This document shows, one piece after another, positions 27,169 through 35,670 of a DNA stretch of 64,000 nucleotides. Source of the stretch: Aromatoleum toluvorans (GTDB lineage Bacteria > Pseudomonadota > Gammaproteobacteria > Burkholderiales > Rhodocyclaceae). A program made the translations under genes and the position numbers. Each line of letters begins with the position of its first letter. Positions within the stretch are counted from its first letter, which is position 1. The stretch lies in contig NZ_WTVN01000003.1 of the NCBI RefSeq assembly GCF_012910905.1, positions 150,228-214,227 of the forward strand, in the 5' to 3' direction. The notes under the pieces are model-generated. The model saw only the letters and a program-made list of their open reading frames with translations. It had not been told where the DNA came from and did no database searches.

Positions 27169-28236
27169 ATGTCCGCCCAATGTGAAGTCACTGCCAAGGC
27201 CGCGAGCGGCGTCCCGATGAGCGTCTTCGAACGCTTCCTGACCGTCTGGGTGTTTCTGTGCATCGTCACCGGCATCGTGGTCGGCCAGGTGGCACCCGGC
27301 CTGTTCCAGGCCATCGGTCGCATGGAGATCGCGCAGGTCAATATCCCGGTCGGCCTGCTCATCTGGGTCATGATCATCCCGATGCTGGTGAAGGTCGATT
27401 TCGGTGCGCTGCACGAGGTGAAGCAGCACGTCCGCGGCATCGGCGTGACGCTCTTCGTGAACTGGCTCGTGAAGCCCTTCTCGATGGCCTTCCTCGCGTG
27501 GTTCTTCGTGCGCAACCTGTTCGCGCCGATGCTGCCGGCCGACCAGCTCGACAGCTACATCGCCGGGCTCATTCTGCTGGCCGCCGCGCCCTGCACGGCG
27601 ATGGTGTTCGTGTGGAGCCGGCTCTCCAACGGCGATCCGCTCTTCACCCTGTCCCAGGTCGCGCTCAACGACACCATCATGGTGTTCGCCTTCGCCCCCA
27701 TCGTCGGCTTCCTGCTGGGCATCTCGGCCATCACGGTGCCCTGGGGCACGCTGATCACCTCGGTGGTGCTCTACATCGTCATCCCCGTCATCCTAGCCCA
27801 ATTGTGGCGCCGCTCCCTGCTCGCAAAGGGACAGGCCGCCTTCGACGCGGCAATGGCGAAGGTCGGGCCGTGGTCGATTTCGGCGCTACTGGCGACCCTG
27901 GTGCTGCTCTTCGCGTTTCAGGGCGAGGCGATCCTGAAGCAGCCCCTCGTGATCGGCCTGCTCGCCGTGCCCATCCTGATCCAGGTGTTCTTCAACTCGG
28001 CGCTCGCCTACTGGCTGAATCGTGCCGTGGGCGAGAAGCACGATGTCGCGTGCCCGTCGGCGCTGATCGGTGCCTCCAACTTCTTCGAACTGGCCGTGGC
28101 GGCGGCGATCAGCCTCTTCGGCTTCGAGTCCGGCGCGGCATTGGCGACGGTGGTTGGCGTCCTGATCGAGGTGCCGGTGATGTTGCTGGTGGTCAGGATC
28201 GTGAACGCTTCGAAGGTTTGGTATCAACGGGCCTGA
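27169..28236 (+). CDS. acr3: Arsenite efflux permease Acr3
   Basis: A 355-residue protein with about ten hydrophobic segments. LAAAPCTAMVFVWSRLSNGDP carries the conserved Cys of TM4 and FFNSALAYWLNRAVGEKHD the conserved region before the last helices, as in Acr3. ATG at 27169 follows GAGGAG at 8 bases; an upstream in-frame ATG at 27154 lies in arsC. It extrudes arsenite. Confidence 0.92.
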   Translation: MSAQCEVTAKAASGVPMSVFERFLTVWVFLCIVTGIVVGQVAPGLFQAIGRMEIAQVNIPVGLLIWVMIIPMLVKVDFGALHEVKQHVRGIGVTLFVNWLVKPFSMAFLAWFFVRNLFAPMLPADQLDSYIAGLILLAAAPCTAMVFVWSRLSNGDPLFTLSQVALNDTIMVFAFAPIVGFLLGISAITVPWGTLITSVVLYIVIPVILAQLWRRSLLAKGQAAFDAAMAKVGPWSISALLATLVLLFAFQGEAILKQPLVIGLLAVPILIQVFFNSALAYWLNRAVGEKHDVACPSALIGASNFFELAVAAAISLFGFESGAALATVVGVLIEVPVMLLVVRIVNASKVWYQRA

Positions 28237-28330
28237 GCTTCAGTGGGGGGACGTCCTGGGGCGTTGTCAGGTTGCGCGGTTTGGCCGGCAGGGACTAGGG
28301 TGTGTATATCGGAATGAAGGGAGACACGTC

Positions 28331-28525
28331 ATGCGCACCAACATCGTCATCGACGACAAGCTCATGAACGACACGCTCCGCGTAACCGGCTTGAAGACCA
28401 AGCGTGAAGCGGTTGAACTCGCCCTCACGACGCTGCTTCGCCTTCGGCAGCAGGAAGAGATCCGCCGGTTTCGTGGCAAGCTCGACTGGCAAGGCGATCT
28501 CGACGCGATGAGGCCCGACAAATGA
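28331..28525 (+). CDS. vapB: VapB-type antitoxin
   Basis: A 64-residue antitoxin of the MtVapB47-like group: N-terminal ribbon-helix-helix-like RTNIVIDDKLMNDTLRVTG and KTKREAVELALTTLLRLRQQ, then a C-terminal toxin-binding tail. ATG follows GGGAGA. Its TGA overlaps the ATG of the toxin reading frame that has been broken (see next). Confidence 0.87.
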   Translation: MRTNIVIDDKLMNDTLRVTGLKTKREAVELALTTLLRLRQQEEIRRFRGKLDWQGDLDAMRPDK

Positions 28526-28922
28526 TCCTGGTCGATTCAGTGTCTGGATCGACTACTTCCGCGGAACGGTGACCTCGCAGGCTGAAAAGCTGGACTCGCT
28601 GCTTGGAACAGAGCCCATTGTTACAGGCGATTTGATTCTGACTGAGGTACTGCAAGGCTTTGCAAGCGAGCGTGACTTCAACCAGGCCAGAACGCTTATG
28701 ACCTCGCTGGTAATTGTTGAACTGGGTGGGCAAGAAATTGCCATTCAAGCGGCCAGAAATTTTCGTTCGTTGCGGTCGTTGGGTGTAACGGTACGGAAGA
28801 CCATTGATACTGTGATTGCTACCCGCTGCATTGAAAGCGGGATGGCATTGCTGTACAGCGACAGGGATTTTGATCCGTTTGTAGAGCACCTGGGCCTCCA
28901 GTCAGCGCTCACCGCGACCTGA
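28522..28922 (+). pseudogene. vapC: VapC-type PIN toxin gene with single-base deletion
   Basis: Translation from the ATG at 28522 (overlapping vapB TGA) runs MILVDS and then hits a stop at codon 17. The sequence after the sixth codon makes sense only one frame on: SVWIDYFRGTV, then LILTEVLQGFA, and TVRKTIDTVIATRC and LLYSDRDFDPF, which match the PIN domain acidic positions. One base is missing after position 28538, in a Ser codon (TCx AGT expected in VDSSVWID). The repaired protein would have about 133 residues, normal for VapC. It may be a true pseudogene or a sequencing error; a programmed frameshift is less likely because no slippery run is at the site. Confidence 0.85.
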
Positions 28923-29151
28923 ACGCAGGAATTCAGCGGACTGTTAAAGAGTACCGCGTTCATGGGCCTCCGCGGGGGGTATCTTGTCTCACGCATTTCC
29001 CAGTTCCAGTCGGTGAGGCGGCTATGTTGTGCCGTAAGAAAAGGTCCACGAAAACCCGTTAGGTTGCTATCGTAATTTTTACTAGCCAAAAATAGGCCGC
29101 GTCGGCCTATCACGATATTGGCCGATTCCGTCTACACAACTTTTGGGCGAC

Positions 29152-29682
29152 ATGGACACACTTTCCGTAGCCACCGGCGCCTGGTACGAAACCAAGGAGG
29201 TGATAGCCGCCTTTGTCGGCGCTACGCTTGCCTTTGCTCTCATTGTTCTCTACGACTGGCTTAAGTCACGGAGACGTCGCCGCGCTCACTTCGCAGCATT
29301 GCGCGCAGAAATTGAACACTGTCGAACATTGGCGCAGACCTACCTCACCGACGGCATACCGGCGCCGTTATATCGCCTCCCGACCATTGCGTATGCGCAT
29401 TCTCTACCTGCGTTGTTAGCGGATGGCGGCCTCAACGAGGCGCACACACGGGACTTGCTTGCGTTCTTTAACCACGTCGAGACCTTTAATCGGGGGCTCG
29501 ACCAAAGCGAGGCCGCCAGACGCATTCTCGACAGCGCCGAGCGTGATGCCAAGCTTTCAGAGGAATTTTCACGCAATCACTTGAAAGCAGAGAAGCTTAT
29601 TCCTCTCCGCTCGCAATCCAACAGCCTGTACGACGCTGCGGCATCTGTGGTCAACTCACGGCTACGCTGTTATCGACTCTAG
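29152..29682 (+). CDS. Hypothetical protein with one N-terminal membrane helix
   Basis: A 176-residue protein. A hydrophobic helix at about residues 16-36 (VIAAFVGATLAFALIVLYDW) is followed by basic KSRRRRRAHF (positive-inside stop). The rest is helical and soluble, with no recognised domain. Codon use is less GC-biased than the core genes, which suggests recent acquisition. An in-frame TTG at 29143 could start nine bases earlier. Confidence 0.55.
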   Translation: MDTLSVATGAWYETKEVIAAFVGATLAFALIVLYDWLKSRRRRRAHFAALRAEIEHCRTLAQTYLTDGIPAPLYRLPTIAYAHSLPALLADGGLNEAHTRDLLAFFNHVETFNRGLDQSEAARRILDSAERDAKLSEEFSRNHLKAEKLIPLRSQSNSLYDAAASVVNSRLRCYRL

Positions 29683-29728
29683 CCAGTATCATGCACTTCC
29701 TCATTATCGAGCGGACGGAAAATCGGTC

Positions 29729-30205
29729 ATGGCTTGGTTACTCGGCATCGCTGTTCTGGTCCTACTTGTTGTTTCTTCAGGGTTCAGAAAATTCGCACTG
29801 GGCCTAGTCGCCCTTACTGTGGCCGGGGGCGGCCTTCTCTATATCCAAAGCGAACTCGAACAGAGTCGTTCCCTCTCCCGTATCGCAATCTCGGAACTCG
29901 CTTTTGAGAATGTGGCCCTGAAACCTGAGTACAGCGGATACAAGTTGTCGGGCCGCATTATGAACAATTCGACGAACTACACCCTCAAGCAGGTCAAACT
30001 TGTGGTGACCATGCAAGACTGCACTGGCGCGACAGGTTCGCAGAATTGCATCACCATTGGAGAGAGCAGTGAGTATCTGTATCTAGGTATCCCCCCCGTC
30101 CAAGCCCGCGACTTTGAAGAGCCCGTTTACTTCGCCGGGAGGGGGCTCAACCCGAAAGGTCATTTGCAGTGGAGCTATTCTGTTTCAGAGATAAGGGGAG
30201 AGTAA
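29729..30205 (+). CDS. Hypothetical membrane-anchored protein
   Basis: A 158-residue protein with one or two N-terminal hydrophobic segments (about residues 2-40: WLLGIAVLVLLVVSSGF and LGLVALTVAGGGLLY), then a predicted beta-rich soluble part with LSGRIMNNSTNYTLKQVKL that resembles FxLYD-like domains seen in bacterial surface proteins. The resemblance is weak. Low GC and position in the accessory stretch suggest acquisition. Confidence 0.55.
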   Translation: MAWLLGIAVLVLLVVSSGFRKFALGLVALTVAGGGLLYIQSELEQSRSLSRIAISELAFENVALKPEYSGYKLSGRIMNNSTNYTLKQVKLVVTMQDCTGATGSQNCITIGESSEYLYLGIPPVQARDFEEPVYFAGRGLNPKGHLQWSYSVSEIRGE

Positions 30206-30293
30206 TGTCGCCCAACCCAGCGGAATATCGACGAGTAACAACACACGGGGGCGGCGAACTTACGAACATAGAATTCAGTTTGGGGATTGAAGA

Positions 30294-30503
30294 TTGGAAT
30301 CGATTCTTGTTGGACTGATTTCAGTAATTGGTGGGATTGTTGGTGCTTTTGTTGGCATTCTTGTGCTTTCGTTTCTAGAGCCTTTCGCCGGACGGGTTCC
30401 TTTGCTTCCAAAGTCACCGCATATTCTATATGATTGTATCTTGAGCGGCTTCGCCATTCTCTTTGCTCTCACTGCTGCGTCGCTAGCGCGATCATGGCTG
30501 TGA
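30294..30503 (+). CDS. Small hypothetical membrane protein (TTG start)
   Basis: A 69-residue sequence with two strongly hydrophobic segments (about residues 4-27 and 50-63). The start would be TTG at 30294, with a GGGGATTGAAGA before it; no ATG start exists. It may be a real small membrane protein or an incidental frame in a region of non-coding DNA. Confidence 0.35.
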   Translation: MESILVGLISVIGGIVGAFVGILVLSFLEPFAGRVPLLPKSPHILYDCILSGFAILFALTAASLARSWL

Positions 30504-30639
30504 ACGCTTTGAAAAAAGCGAGCAGGAGAAATTGAGGAAGAAAACGGGGCAGGCTCAATTAATTCATGTCCCATCGGCTTTCGCCACATTGGCGGTCGGT
30601 CACATAAAAGGTTTGGCATCTTAGAGTCGGAGGTTGATC

Positions 30640-30921
30640 GTGCATACATCAACAAGTCATGAGCCATGCTTTCTTTGTGGGAGCAATGCCGAGCGGAGCG
30701 AGAAGCTATGGGAGCAGGGGGCGCTCTATAGGTGCTCGAACAGCGCATGTGGCAATTACTTCCTCTCTGACATGGCGAGATCCGAGATCGTGAGGGGGGC
30801 CATCGATCGGAAGCCCCTATCCGACGAGGCATGCAGAGCGAAGGCAATGGGCCAATATCTTTGCATTCGGTTTGATGCAGGCTCAGGCACCATCAATCCT
30901 GAGATCGCACAAAAATGTTAG
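30640..30921 (+). CDS. Hypothetical zinc-ribbon-like protein
   Basis: A 93-residue protein with two Cys pairs, PCFLCGSN and YRCSNSACGNYF, spaced to bind a zinc ion. It begins at a GTG at 30640, six bases after a clear GGAGG; a TTG at 30634 lies on the site itself. Function unknown. Confidence 0.55.
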   Translation: MHTSTSHEPCFLCGSNAERSEKLWEQGALYRCSNSACGNYFLSDMARSEIVRGAIDRKPLSDEACRAKAMGQYLCIRFDAGSGTINPEIAQKC

Positions 30922-31018
30922 TGGCCCAACCAGTGCTTGCAGCGGACCCGTCAAAATGCTGCGCATTTTCACGTCCACTGAAGGCTGTCGTTATCCGCTC
31001 ACACAAAAGGAATTTTCA

Positions 31019-31471
31019 ATGAAAGAAAGAATTAACCTCGGAAAGACTCAACCGCAACTATATCAAGCAGTTATCAACCTTGATAAGCTGGCTTCCCAAG
31101 CCATTGCATCTAGCGGGATAGCCGAAGGATTTTCACATCTCATACGGCTCCGCGCATCGCAGATTAACCAGTGCGCTTTTTGTGTCCGGCTACATACCCG
31201 TGATGCGTTGGCCAGTGGCGAATCCAGTGACCGTATCAGTGTTCTGCCCGCATGGCGAGAAACCGGATACTTTACGGAGAAAGAACGTGCTGCACTGGCA
31301 TTGGTGGAGGCCATTACGCTGGTCGCGGACGGGCAAGTGCCGGATTCCGTCTATGAGCAAGCCGCGGCGACACTTTCCAGGGAAGAAATCGCGGCGATCG
31401 AATGGCTTTCCATCGTCATCAATACCTGGAACCGAATTGCCATCGCCAGTCGTTATCCGGTCGCTGCCTGA
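31019..31471 (+). CDS. AhpD-like alkylhydroperoxidase / carboxymuconolactone decarboxylase family protein
   Basis: A 150-residue CMD-domain protein with IRLRASQINQCAFCVRLHTR, where CAFC (CxxC) and His are the catalytic residues of AhpD-type peroxidases, and KERAALALVEAITL. It is preceded by AAAAGGAA at 8 bases. Base composition is closer to AT-rich neighbours. It probably reduces hydroperoxides with thiols; no partner in the window. Confidence 0.85.
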   Translation: MKERINLGKTQPQLYQAVINLDKLASQAIASSGIAEGFSHLIRLRASQINQCAFCVRLHTRDALASGESSDRISVLPAWRETGYFTEKERAALALVEAITLVADGQVPDSVYEQAAATLSREEIAAIEWLSIVINTWNRIAIASRYPVAA

Positions 31472-31532
31472 CTGAGGGCTAATCTATCGGCCCTCCCCCT
31501 TCGCGGATTTGCCAGTTTGGGAATCACCCCGG

Positions 31533-32789
31533 TCAAAAACAGCAGCGGCAGGCCAATTTGTCCAGGATGCGGTGATCGTCGCCGAGCTTGCAGAGTGATT
31601 CGAAATGGCGATCGAGGTCCTCGAACAGGATGTACCCGAGGGAAAACTCGTCCGGCCGCCGGAACATGGGGCGCTTCAACTGCTCGATGATTTCCCTTTC
31701 CCGCATGGCCGGTGCCACGAGGTAGAGATGCTCTTCCTTGCCGGGGATGGAGAGCGCCATGTCGGTCAGCCGCAGTATGCCGGAATAGATGGAGGTGCTT
31801 TTCTCGACCTCGAAGGCGGCGGCGATTTGCGCTTTCCCCTTGTACAGCCAAAGGACATCGATCAGCTCTGCCGTCGCATGCACCTCCGGGGGGAGTCCCA
31901 GGTCCGGGAGCCCTTCCAGACTGTGGTATCCGAGCATGCGGCCCTGGTATTGAGCGCTACGATCGTTGCGTGCGACGAGGATGTCATACCCGAGTGCGCG
32001 CCCGAGTTCGGATAGCTGGTACTGCACCTTGGTGTGGAGGCGTTCTTCCGCGAGATCCTGCTCGACCTGTGTGTGGCGTTTGCGGCGAAGCTGTTCGAGC
32101 TTTTCCTGCGCGGCAATCAGGGTTCCCTGCCCGCTGGCGTCGGGTGCGAGCCGCCCTACCCCGATCTCGAACAACATTCCGCTGAATGCGCCGAGATCCC
32201 TGGAGAGTGTGCCCAGCGTCGAATTGGCCTGAATGATCGTCTCGCGCATTTCCAGATAGCTCTCCCAGGAGCCCAGTTTTTTTTTGGCCTGGAAAAGTGC
32301 GTTGAAGCCGTTGAGCATTGCCGTGTTGAAGGGCGGAAACAGCTCGGGATGGAGAAAGTAGAGGATGTTGGCGACCGCCGGCCCGAGTCCCTTGATACCG
32401 CGGCCGGCGAGCTTCAGGACCTCCTTCTCCAGGGCCCCTACGTCGGTGGTCTTGAGGCAGGCATGCAGGAATTCGCCGAAAGCCTGCTTGTTGGCGTCGT
32501 TCTCGTAGATGTCCGGGATGCGAAGCTTGGGTTTCCAGTAGAAGGGATGCGCGGCGCCTTCGAACACCTGCTTCTGCTCGGCGATGCAGCTCAGCACGAA
32601 CTCCAGCGATGAGCCTTTGAAGTCGTTCGGAAAACGGTGCTGCCGGATGTCCTCGACGACCGCGCCGACGCCGCGGCGGATGCTGCGGAACGCCTTGAGG
32701 CGATCCTCGCTGCTGACAAACCACGTGTTGTAAACCGATTCGCGGTCGCTCTTGTAGGCCTGGGCGATGGGCTGGAGTGTCTGTTTCAT
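31533..32789 (-). CDS. Orphan HhH plus PD-(D/E)XK-like nuclease protein
   Basis: A 418-residue protein. About residues 131-146 ([15 protein letters not shown]) form a helix-hairpin-helix motif similar to endonuclease III-type DNA-binding proteins; about 225-255 is charged and coiled-coil-like. The C-terminal third has DVLW (Asp311) followed by AAFEVEKS (Glu327, Glu329), an order D...E-x-E that fits a PD-(D/E)XK-type nuclease core, then [14 protein letters not shown] do not recognise a named family. It stands alone, in an accessory stretch, downstream of small unknown genes and convergent with them. A restriction- or repair-type nuclease is inferred from motifs only. Confidence 0.65.
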   Translation of the reverse strand: MKQTLQPIAQAYKSDRESVYNTWFVSSEDRLKAFRSIRRGVGAVVEDIRQHRFPNDFKGSSLEFVLSCIAEQKQVFEGAAHPFYWKPKLRIPDIYENDANKQAFGEFLHACLKTTDVGALEKEVLKLAGRGIKGLGPAVANILYFLHPELFPPFNTAMLNGFNALFQAKKKLGSWESYLEMRETIIQANSTLGTLSRDLGAFSGMLFEIGVGRLAPDASGQGTLIAAQEKLEQLRRKRHTQVEQDLAEERLHTKVQYQLSELGRALGYDILVARNDRSAQYQGRMLGYHSLEGLPDLGLPPEVHATAELIDVLWLYKGKAQIAAAFEVEKSTSIYSGILRLTDMALSIPGKEEHLYLVAPAMREREIIEQLKRPMFRRPDEFSLGYILFEDLDRHFESLCKLGDDHRILDKLACRCCF

Positions 32790-32865
32790 GACAGGGAATT
32801 ATGGGAGAGCCCTGCCGCTTTTTCCAGTCACGGCACGCGGGCGCCGTGCGTTCCCGGTGATGCCG

Positions 32866-33720
32866 CTACTTGATCGCCCCCACGGTGAAGCCCGCGACGA
32901 AGCGGTCGACGAACAGGTTGAAGACGATGGCGATCGGGACGCTGACGATGAGGCAGGCGCCCATCATCGAGCCCCAGAAGTAGACGTCGCCGCGCACGAG
33001 GAAGGTCGGTACGCCGACGCTGACGGTGTATTGCGACGAGCTGGTGATGAAGGTCAGCGCGTAGACGAATTCCTGCAGCACCAGGGTGAAGGCGAAGATT
33101 ACCGCGGTCAGGATCCCGGCCGAGCAGTTCGGCACCACGACCTTGAGGAAGGCGCCGAAGCGGGAGTAGCCGTCCATCATCGCGGCTTCCTCGATGTCGC
33201 GCGGGATGGCCTTGAAGAAGCCCATCAGCAGCCAGGTGCAGAACGGCACGGTGAAGCTCGGATAGACCAGCACCAGCGACCACAGCGAGTCCTGCAGCCC
33301 GAGCGACGCGATGATGCGCGAGAAGGGAATGAACAGGATGGTCGGCGGGATGAGGTAGGTGAGGAAGATGCCGATCGCCATCTGTTGGCCCCAGCGCCCG
33401 GCGAGGCGTGCCAGTGCGTAGCCGGCCGGGACGGCGAGCAGCAGCGTGATCGCGACGACCGAGACGCCGACCAGCGTGGTGTTCCCGAGCCAGCGGACGA
33501 ATTGCGTATCGACGACCAGCACGCGCAGGTGTTCGAGCGTGGGCGGATGGTTGAAGAGGAAGGGGTTGTTCGCGGTGGCGAGGAGGTCGTTGGTCTCCTT
33601 GAAGGTCGTGATCAGCATCCAGTAGAACGGGAAGGCCGAGAAGGCGACGAAGGCGGCGAGCAGGCCGAAATGCCCGCCGCGCGCGGCCCAGCGTTTGATG
33701 GTGATGGCGGATGTGCTCAT
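32866..33720 (-). CDS. ABC transporter permease, MalG/UgpE type
   Basis: A 284-residue inner-membrane protein with six predicted helices and the EAA loop EEAAMMDGYSRFGAFLKVVV (residues about 179-198). It pairs with the adjacent MalF-like permease; genes are one base apart. The class handles sugars, glycerol phosphate or other small solutes. Last gene of the four-gene importer operon. Confidence 0.88.
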   Translation of the reverse strand: MSTSAITIKRWAARGGHFGLLAAFVAFSAFPFYWMLITTFKETNDLLATANNPFLFNHPPTLEHLRVLVVDTQFVRWLGNTTLVGVSVVAITLLLAVPAGYALARLAGRWGQQMAIGIFLTYLIPPTILFIPFSRIIASLGLQDSLWSLVLVYPSFTVPFCTWLLMGFFKAIPRDIEEAAMMDGYSRFGAFLKVVVPNCSAGILTAVIFAFTLVLQEFVYALTFITSSSQYTVSVGVPTFLVRGDVYFWGSMMGACLIVSVPIAIVFNLFVDRFVAGFTVGAIK

Positions 33721-33721
33721 C

Positions 33722-34636
33722 TCAGGTGACCTCCGCGCGCCGCGCCAGCGTCAGGAACAGGATGGCGACGGCGACCAGCACCGGGAACAGGAACAGCGCG
33801 ATCGCGGCGCCGCCCGCGAGGTCGCCGCCCTGGATGCCGGTGAAGAACGCGAGGCTGGCGATCACCTGCGTGGTGTCGTAGGGGCCGCCGCGGGTCAGCA
33901 CGTAGATGACGATCATGTCGGTGAAGGTGAACACGATGCCGAAGAGCAGCGCGACGAGCATGATCGGCATGACCAGCGGGATGTTGATGAGGAACAGGTG
34001 GCGCCAGAAGCCTGCGCCGTCCATCGCCGCCGCATCGTGGATGTCCTGCGGGATGGAGCACAGGCCCCCGAGGATGATGACCGTCGCGAGCGGCAGCAGG
34101 CGCCAGACGTTCACCATGATCACCGAGGCCATCGCGAGGTCCGGCTGGCCCAGCCAGATCGGCCATGCGTTCGGGGCCAGCAGGCCCAGGCCCCGCGCCA
34201 TCCAGTTGATGATGCTGTAGACCGGGTCGAAGATCCACAGCCAGCCGATGCTGCCGAGCGAGATCGGCGCGACCCACGGCAGCAGGATCAGGAAGCGCAC
34301 CAGCCACTTGCCGCGGAAGTCGCGGTACAGCGCCATCGCGAGGATCTTGCCGAGCACGACGACGAAGGCCTGCGAGACCAGCGTGAACACCACGGCGTTG
34401 CGCAGCGATTGCCAGAAGGTCGCGTTCTCCAGTGCGAGGCGGAAGTTGTCGAGGCCGACGAAGTGCAAGGTGCGCGTGCCCACCGTGGCATCGCTGACGC
34501 TGTAGTAGAGGCCGATCGCGAACGGGAAGCCGACCAGCAGGACGATGTAGAGGATCGCCGGCGCGAGCAGCAGCCGCCCGAGCCAGCGCTCGTCGTCGAG
34601 GAGCGTCGGGCCGTGCCGGGCGGCGGGCGCGCGCAT
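33722..34636 (-). CDS. ABC transporter permease, MalF/UgpA type
   Basis: A 304-residue inner-membrane protein with six predicted helices, beginning WLGRLLLAPAILYIVLLVG, and an EAA loop HDAAAMDGAGFWRHLFLINI. It forms the transmembrane channel with the following permease. It is encoded one base after the ATPase gene. Confidence 0.88.
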   Translation of the reverse strand: MRAPAARHGPTLLDDERWLGRLLLAPAILYIVLLVGFPFAIGLYYSVSDATVGTRTLHFVGLDNFRLALENATFWQSLRNAVVFTLVSQAFVVVLGKILAMALYRDFRGKWLVRFLILLPWVAPISLGSIGWLWIFDPVYSIINWMARGLGLLAPNAWPIWLGQPDLAMASVIMVNVWRLLPLATVIILGGLCSIPQDIHDAAAMDGAGFWRHLFLINIPLVMPIMLVALLFGIVFTFTDMIVIYVLTRGGPYDTTQVIASLAFFTGIQGGDLAGGAAIALFLFPVLVAVAILFLTLARRAEVT

Positions 34637-34637
34637 C

Positions 34638-35657
34638 TCAATTCACCCGCCGGCCGCTGGCGCGGTCGAAATGGCGCAGGTCGCGCTCGCGGACGGCGAA
34701 CTCGTGGCGTTCGCCCGTGGACACCGGCAGTTCCGGGCCGGCCGGCAGGCGTGCGATGACGCGGCTCGGGGGCAGCGGCGGCGCCAGGGTGCCGTACACC
34801 AGGCGGTCGGCGCCCAGGTATTCGACCCGTCCGACGTCGAGGGTGAAGCGGCGCACGGGCTCGTCCGCCGGCAGCGCCTCGATCGGCATGAACTGCTCGG
34901 GGCGGAATCCGGTGATGATGTCGTCCGTTTCGACGAGGTTCATCGGCGGCGAGCCGATGAAGGTGGCGACGAAGGTGTCGGCCGGATCGGCGTAGATTTC
35001 GCGTGGCGTGCCGAGATGGTGGATGCGGCCGTGATCGAGCACGGCGATGCGGTCGCCCAGACCCATCGCCTCGATCTGGTCGTGCGTGACGTAGATCGTG
35101 GTGGTGCCGAGGCGCCTCTGGAACTGCTGCAGCTCGTCGCGCGCGGCGCTGCGCAGCTGGGCGTCGAGGTTGGAGAGCGGCTCGTCGAGGAGGAAGACCA
35201 CCGGCTCGCGCACGACGGCCCGGGCAAGGGCCACGCGCTGGCGTTCGCCGCCGGAGAGCTGGCGCGGCTTGCGCTTGAGGAGCCGTTCGATGGAAAACAT
35301 CGCCGCCGCCCGCTGCACGCGCTCGGCGGCTTCCGCGCCGCGCATGCCGTGCGCCTTGAGCGGAAAGGCGATGTTGTCCGCGACCGTGAGGTGCGGGTAC
35401 AGCGCATAGCTCTGGAACACCATCGCCATGTTGCGCTCGCGCGGCGGCAGCGGCGTCACGACGCGCCCGTCGATCAGCACGTCGCCCGACGACGGCGTCT
35501 CCAGCCCGGCGATCATCCGCAGCAGCGTCGTCTTGCCGCAGCCGGACGGGCCCAGCAGGACCAGGAACTCGCCCTCGCGCACCGGCAGGTCGATGCCGTC
35601 CACCGCGGCCACGCCGTCGAAGCGCTTGCGCAGCGCCCGGGTTTCTACCGTCGCCAT
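34638..35657 (-). CDS. ABC transporter ATP-binding protein (UgpC/MalK type)
   Basis: A 339-residue ATPase: Walker A GPSGCGKTT, Q-loop FQSYALYPH, signature LSGGERQRVALARA, Walker B VVFLLDEPLSNLDA and H-loop YVTHDQIEA. A C-terminal TOBE-like regulatory domain follows from about 240. It energises the two permeases. The start at 35657 follows the binding-protein gene by 13 bases. Confidence 0.9.
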   Translation of the reverse strand: MATVETRALRKRFDGVAAVDGIDLPVREGEFLVLLGPSGCGKTTLLRMIAGLETPSSGDVLIDGRVVTPLPPRERNMAMVFQSYALYPHLTVADNIAFPLKAHGMRGAEAAERVQRAAAMFSIERLLKRKPRQLSGGERQRVALARAVVREPVVFLLDEPLSNLDAQLRSAARDELQQFQRRLGTTTIYVTHDQIEAMGLGDRIAVLDHGRIHHLGTPREIYADPADTFVATFIGSPPMNLVETDDIITGFRPEQFMPIEALPADEPVRRFTLDVGRVEYLGADRLVYGTLAPPLPPSRVIARLPAGPELPVSTGERHEFAVRERDLRHFDRASGRRVN

Positions 35658-35670
35658 GGCGGCGGTCCGC

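Noticed and set aside
28522..28572. The 16-codon frame after vapB as a real short peptide
   Set aside because: Its first six codons are the start of VapC and the rest is the frameshifted reading; the PIN domain continues in the next frame.
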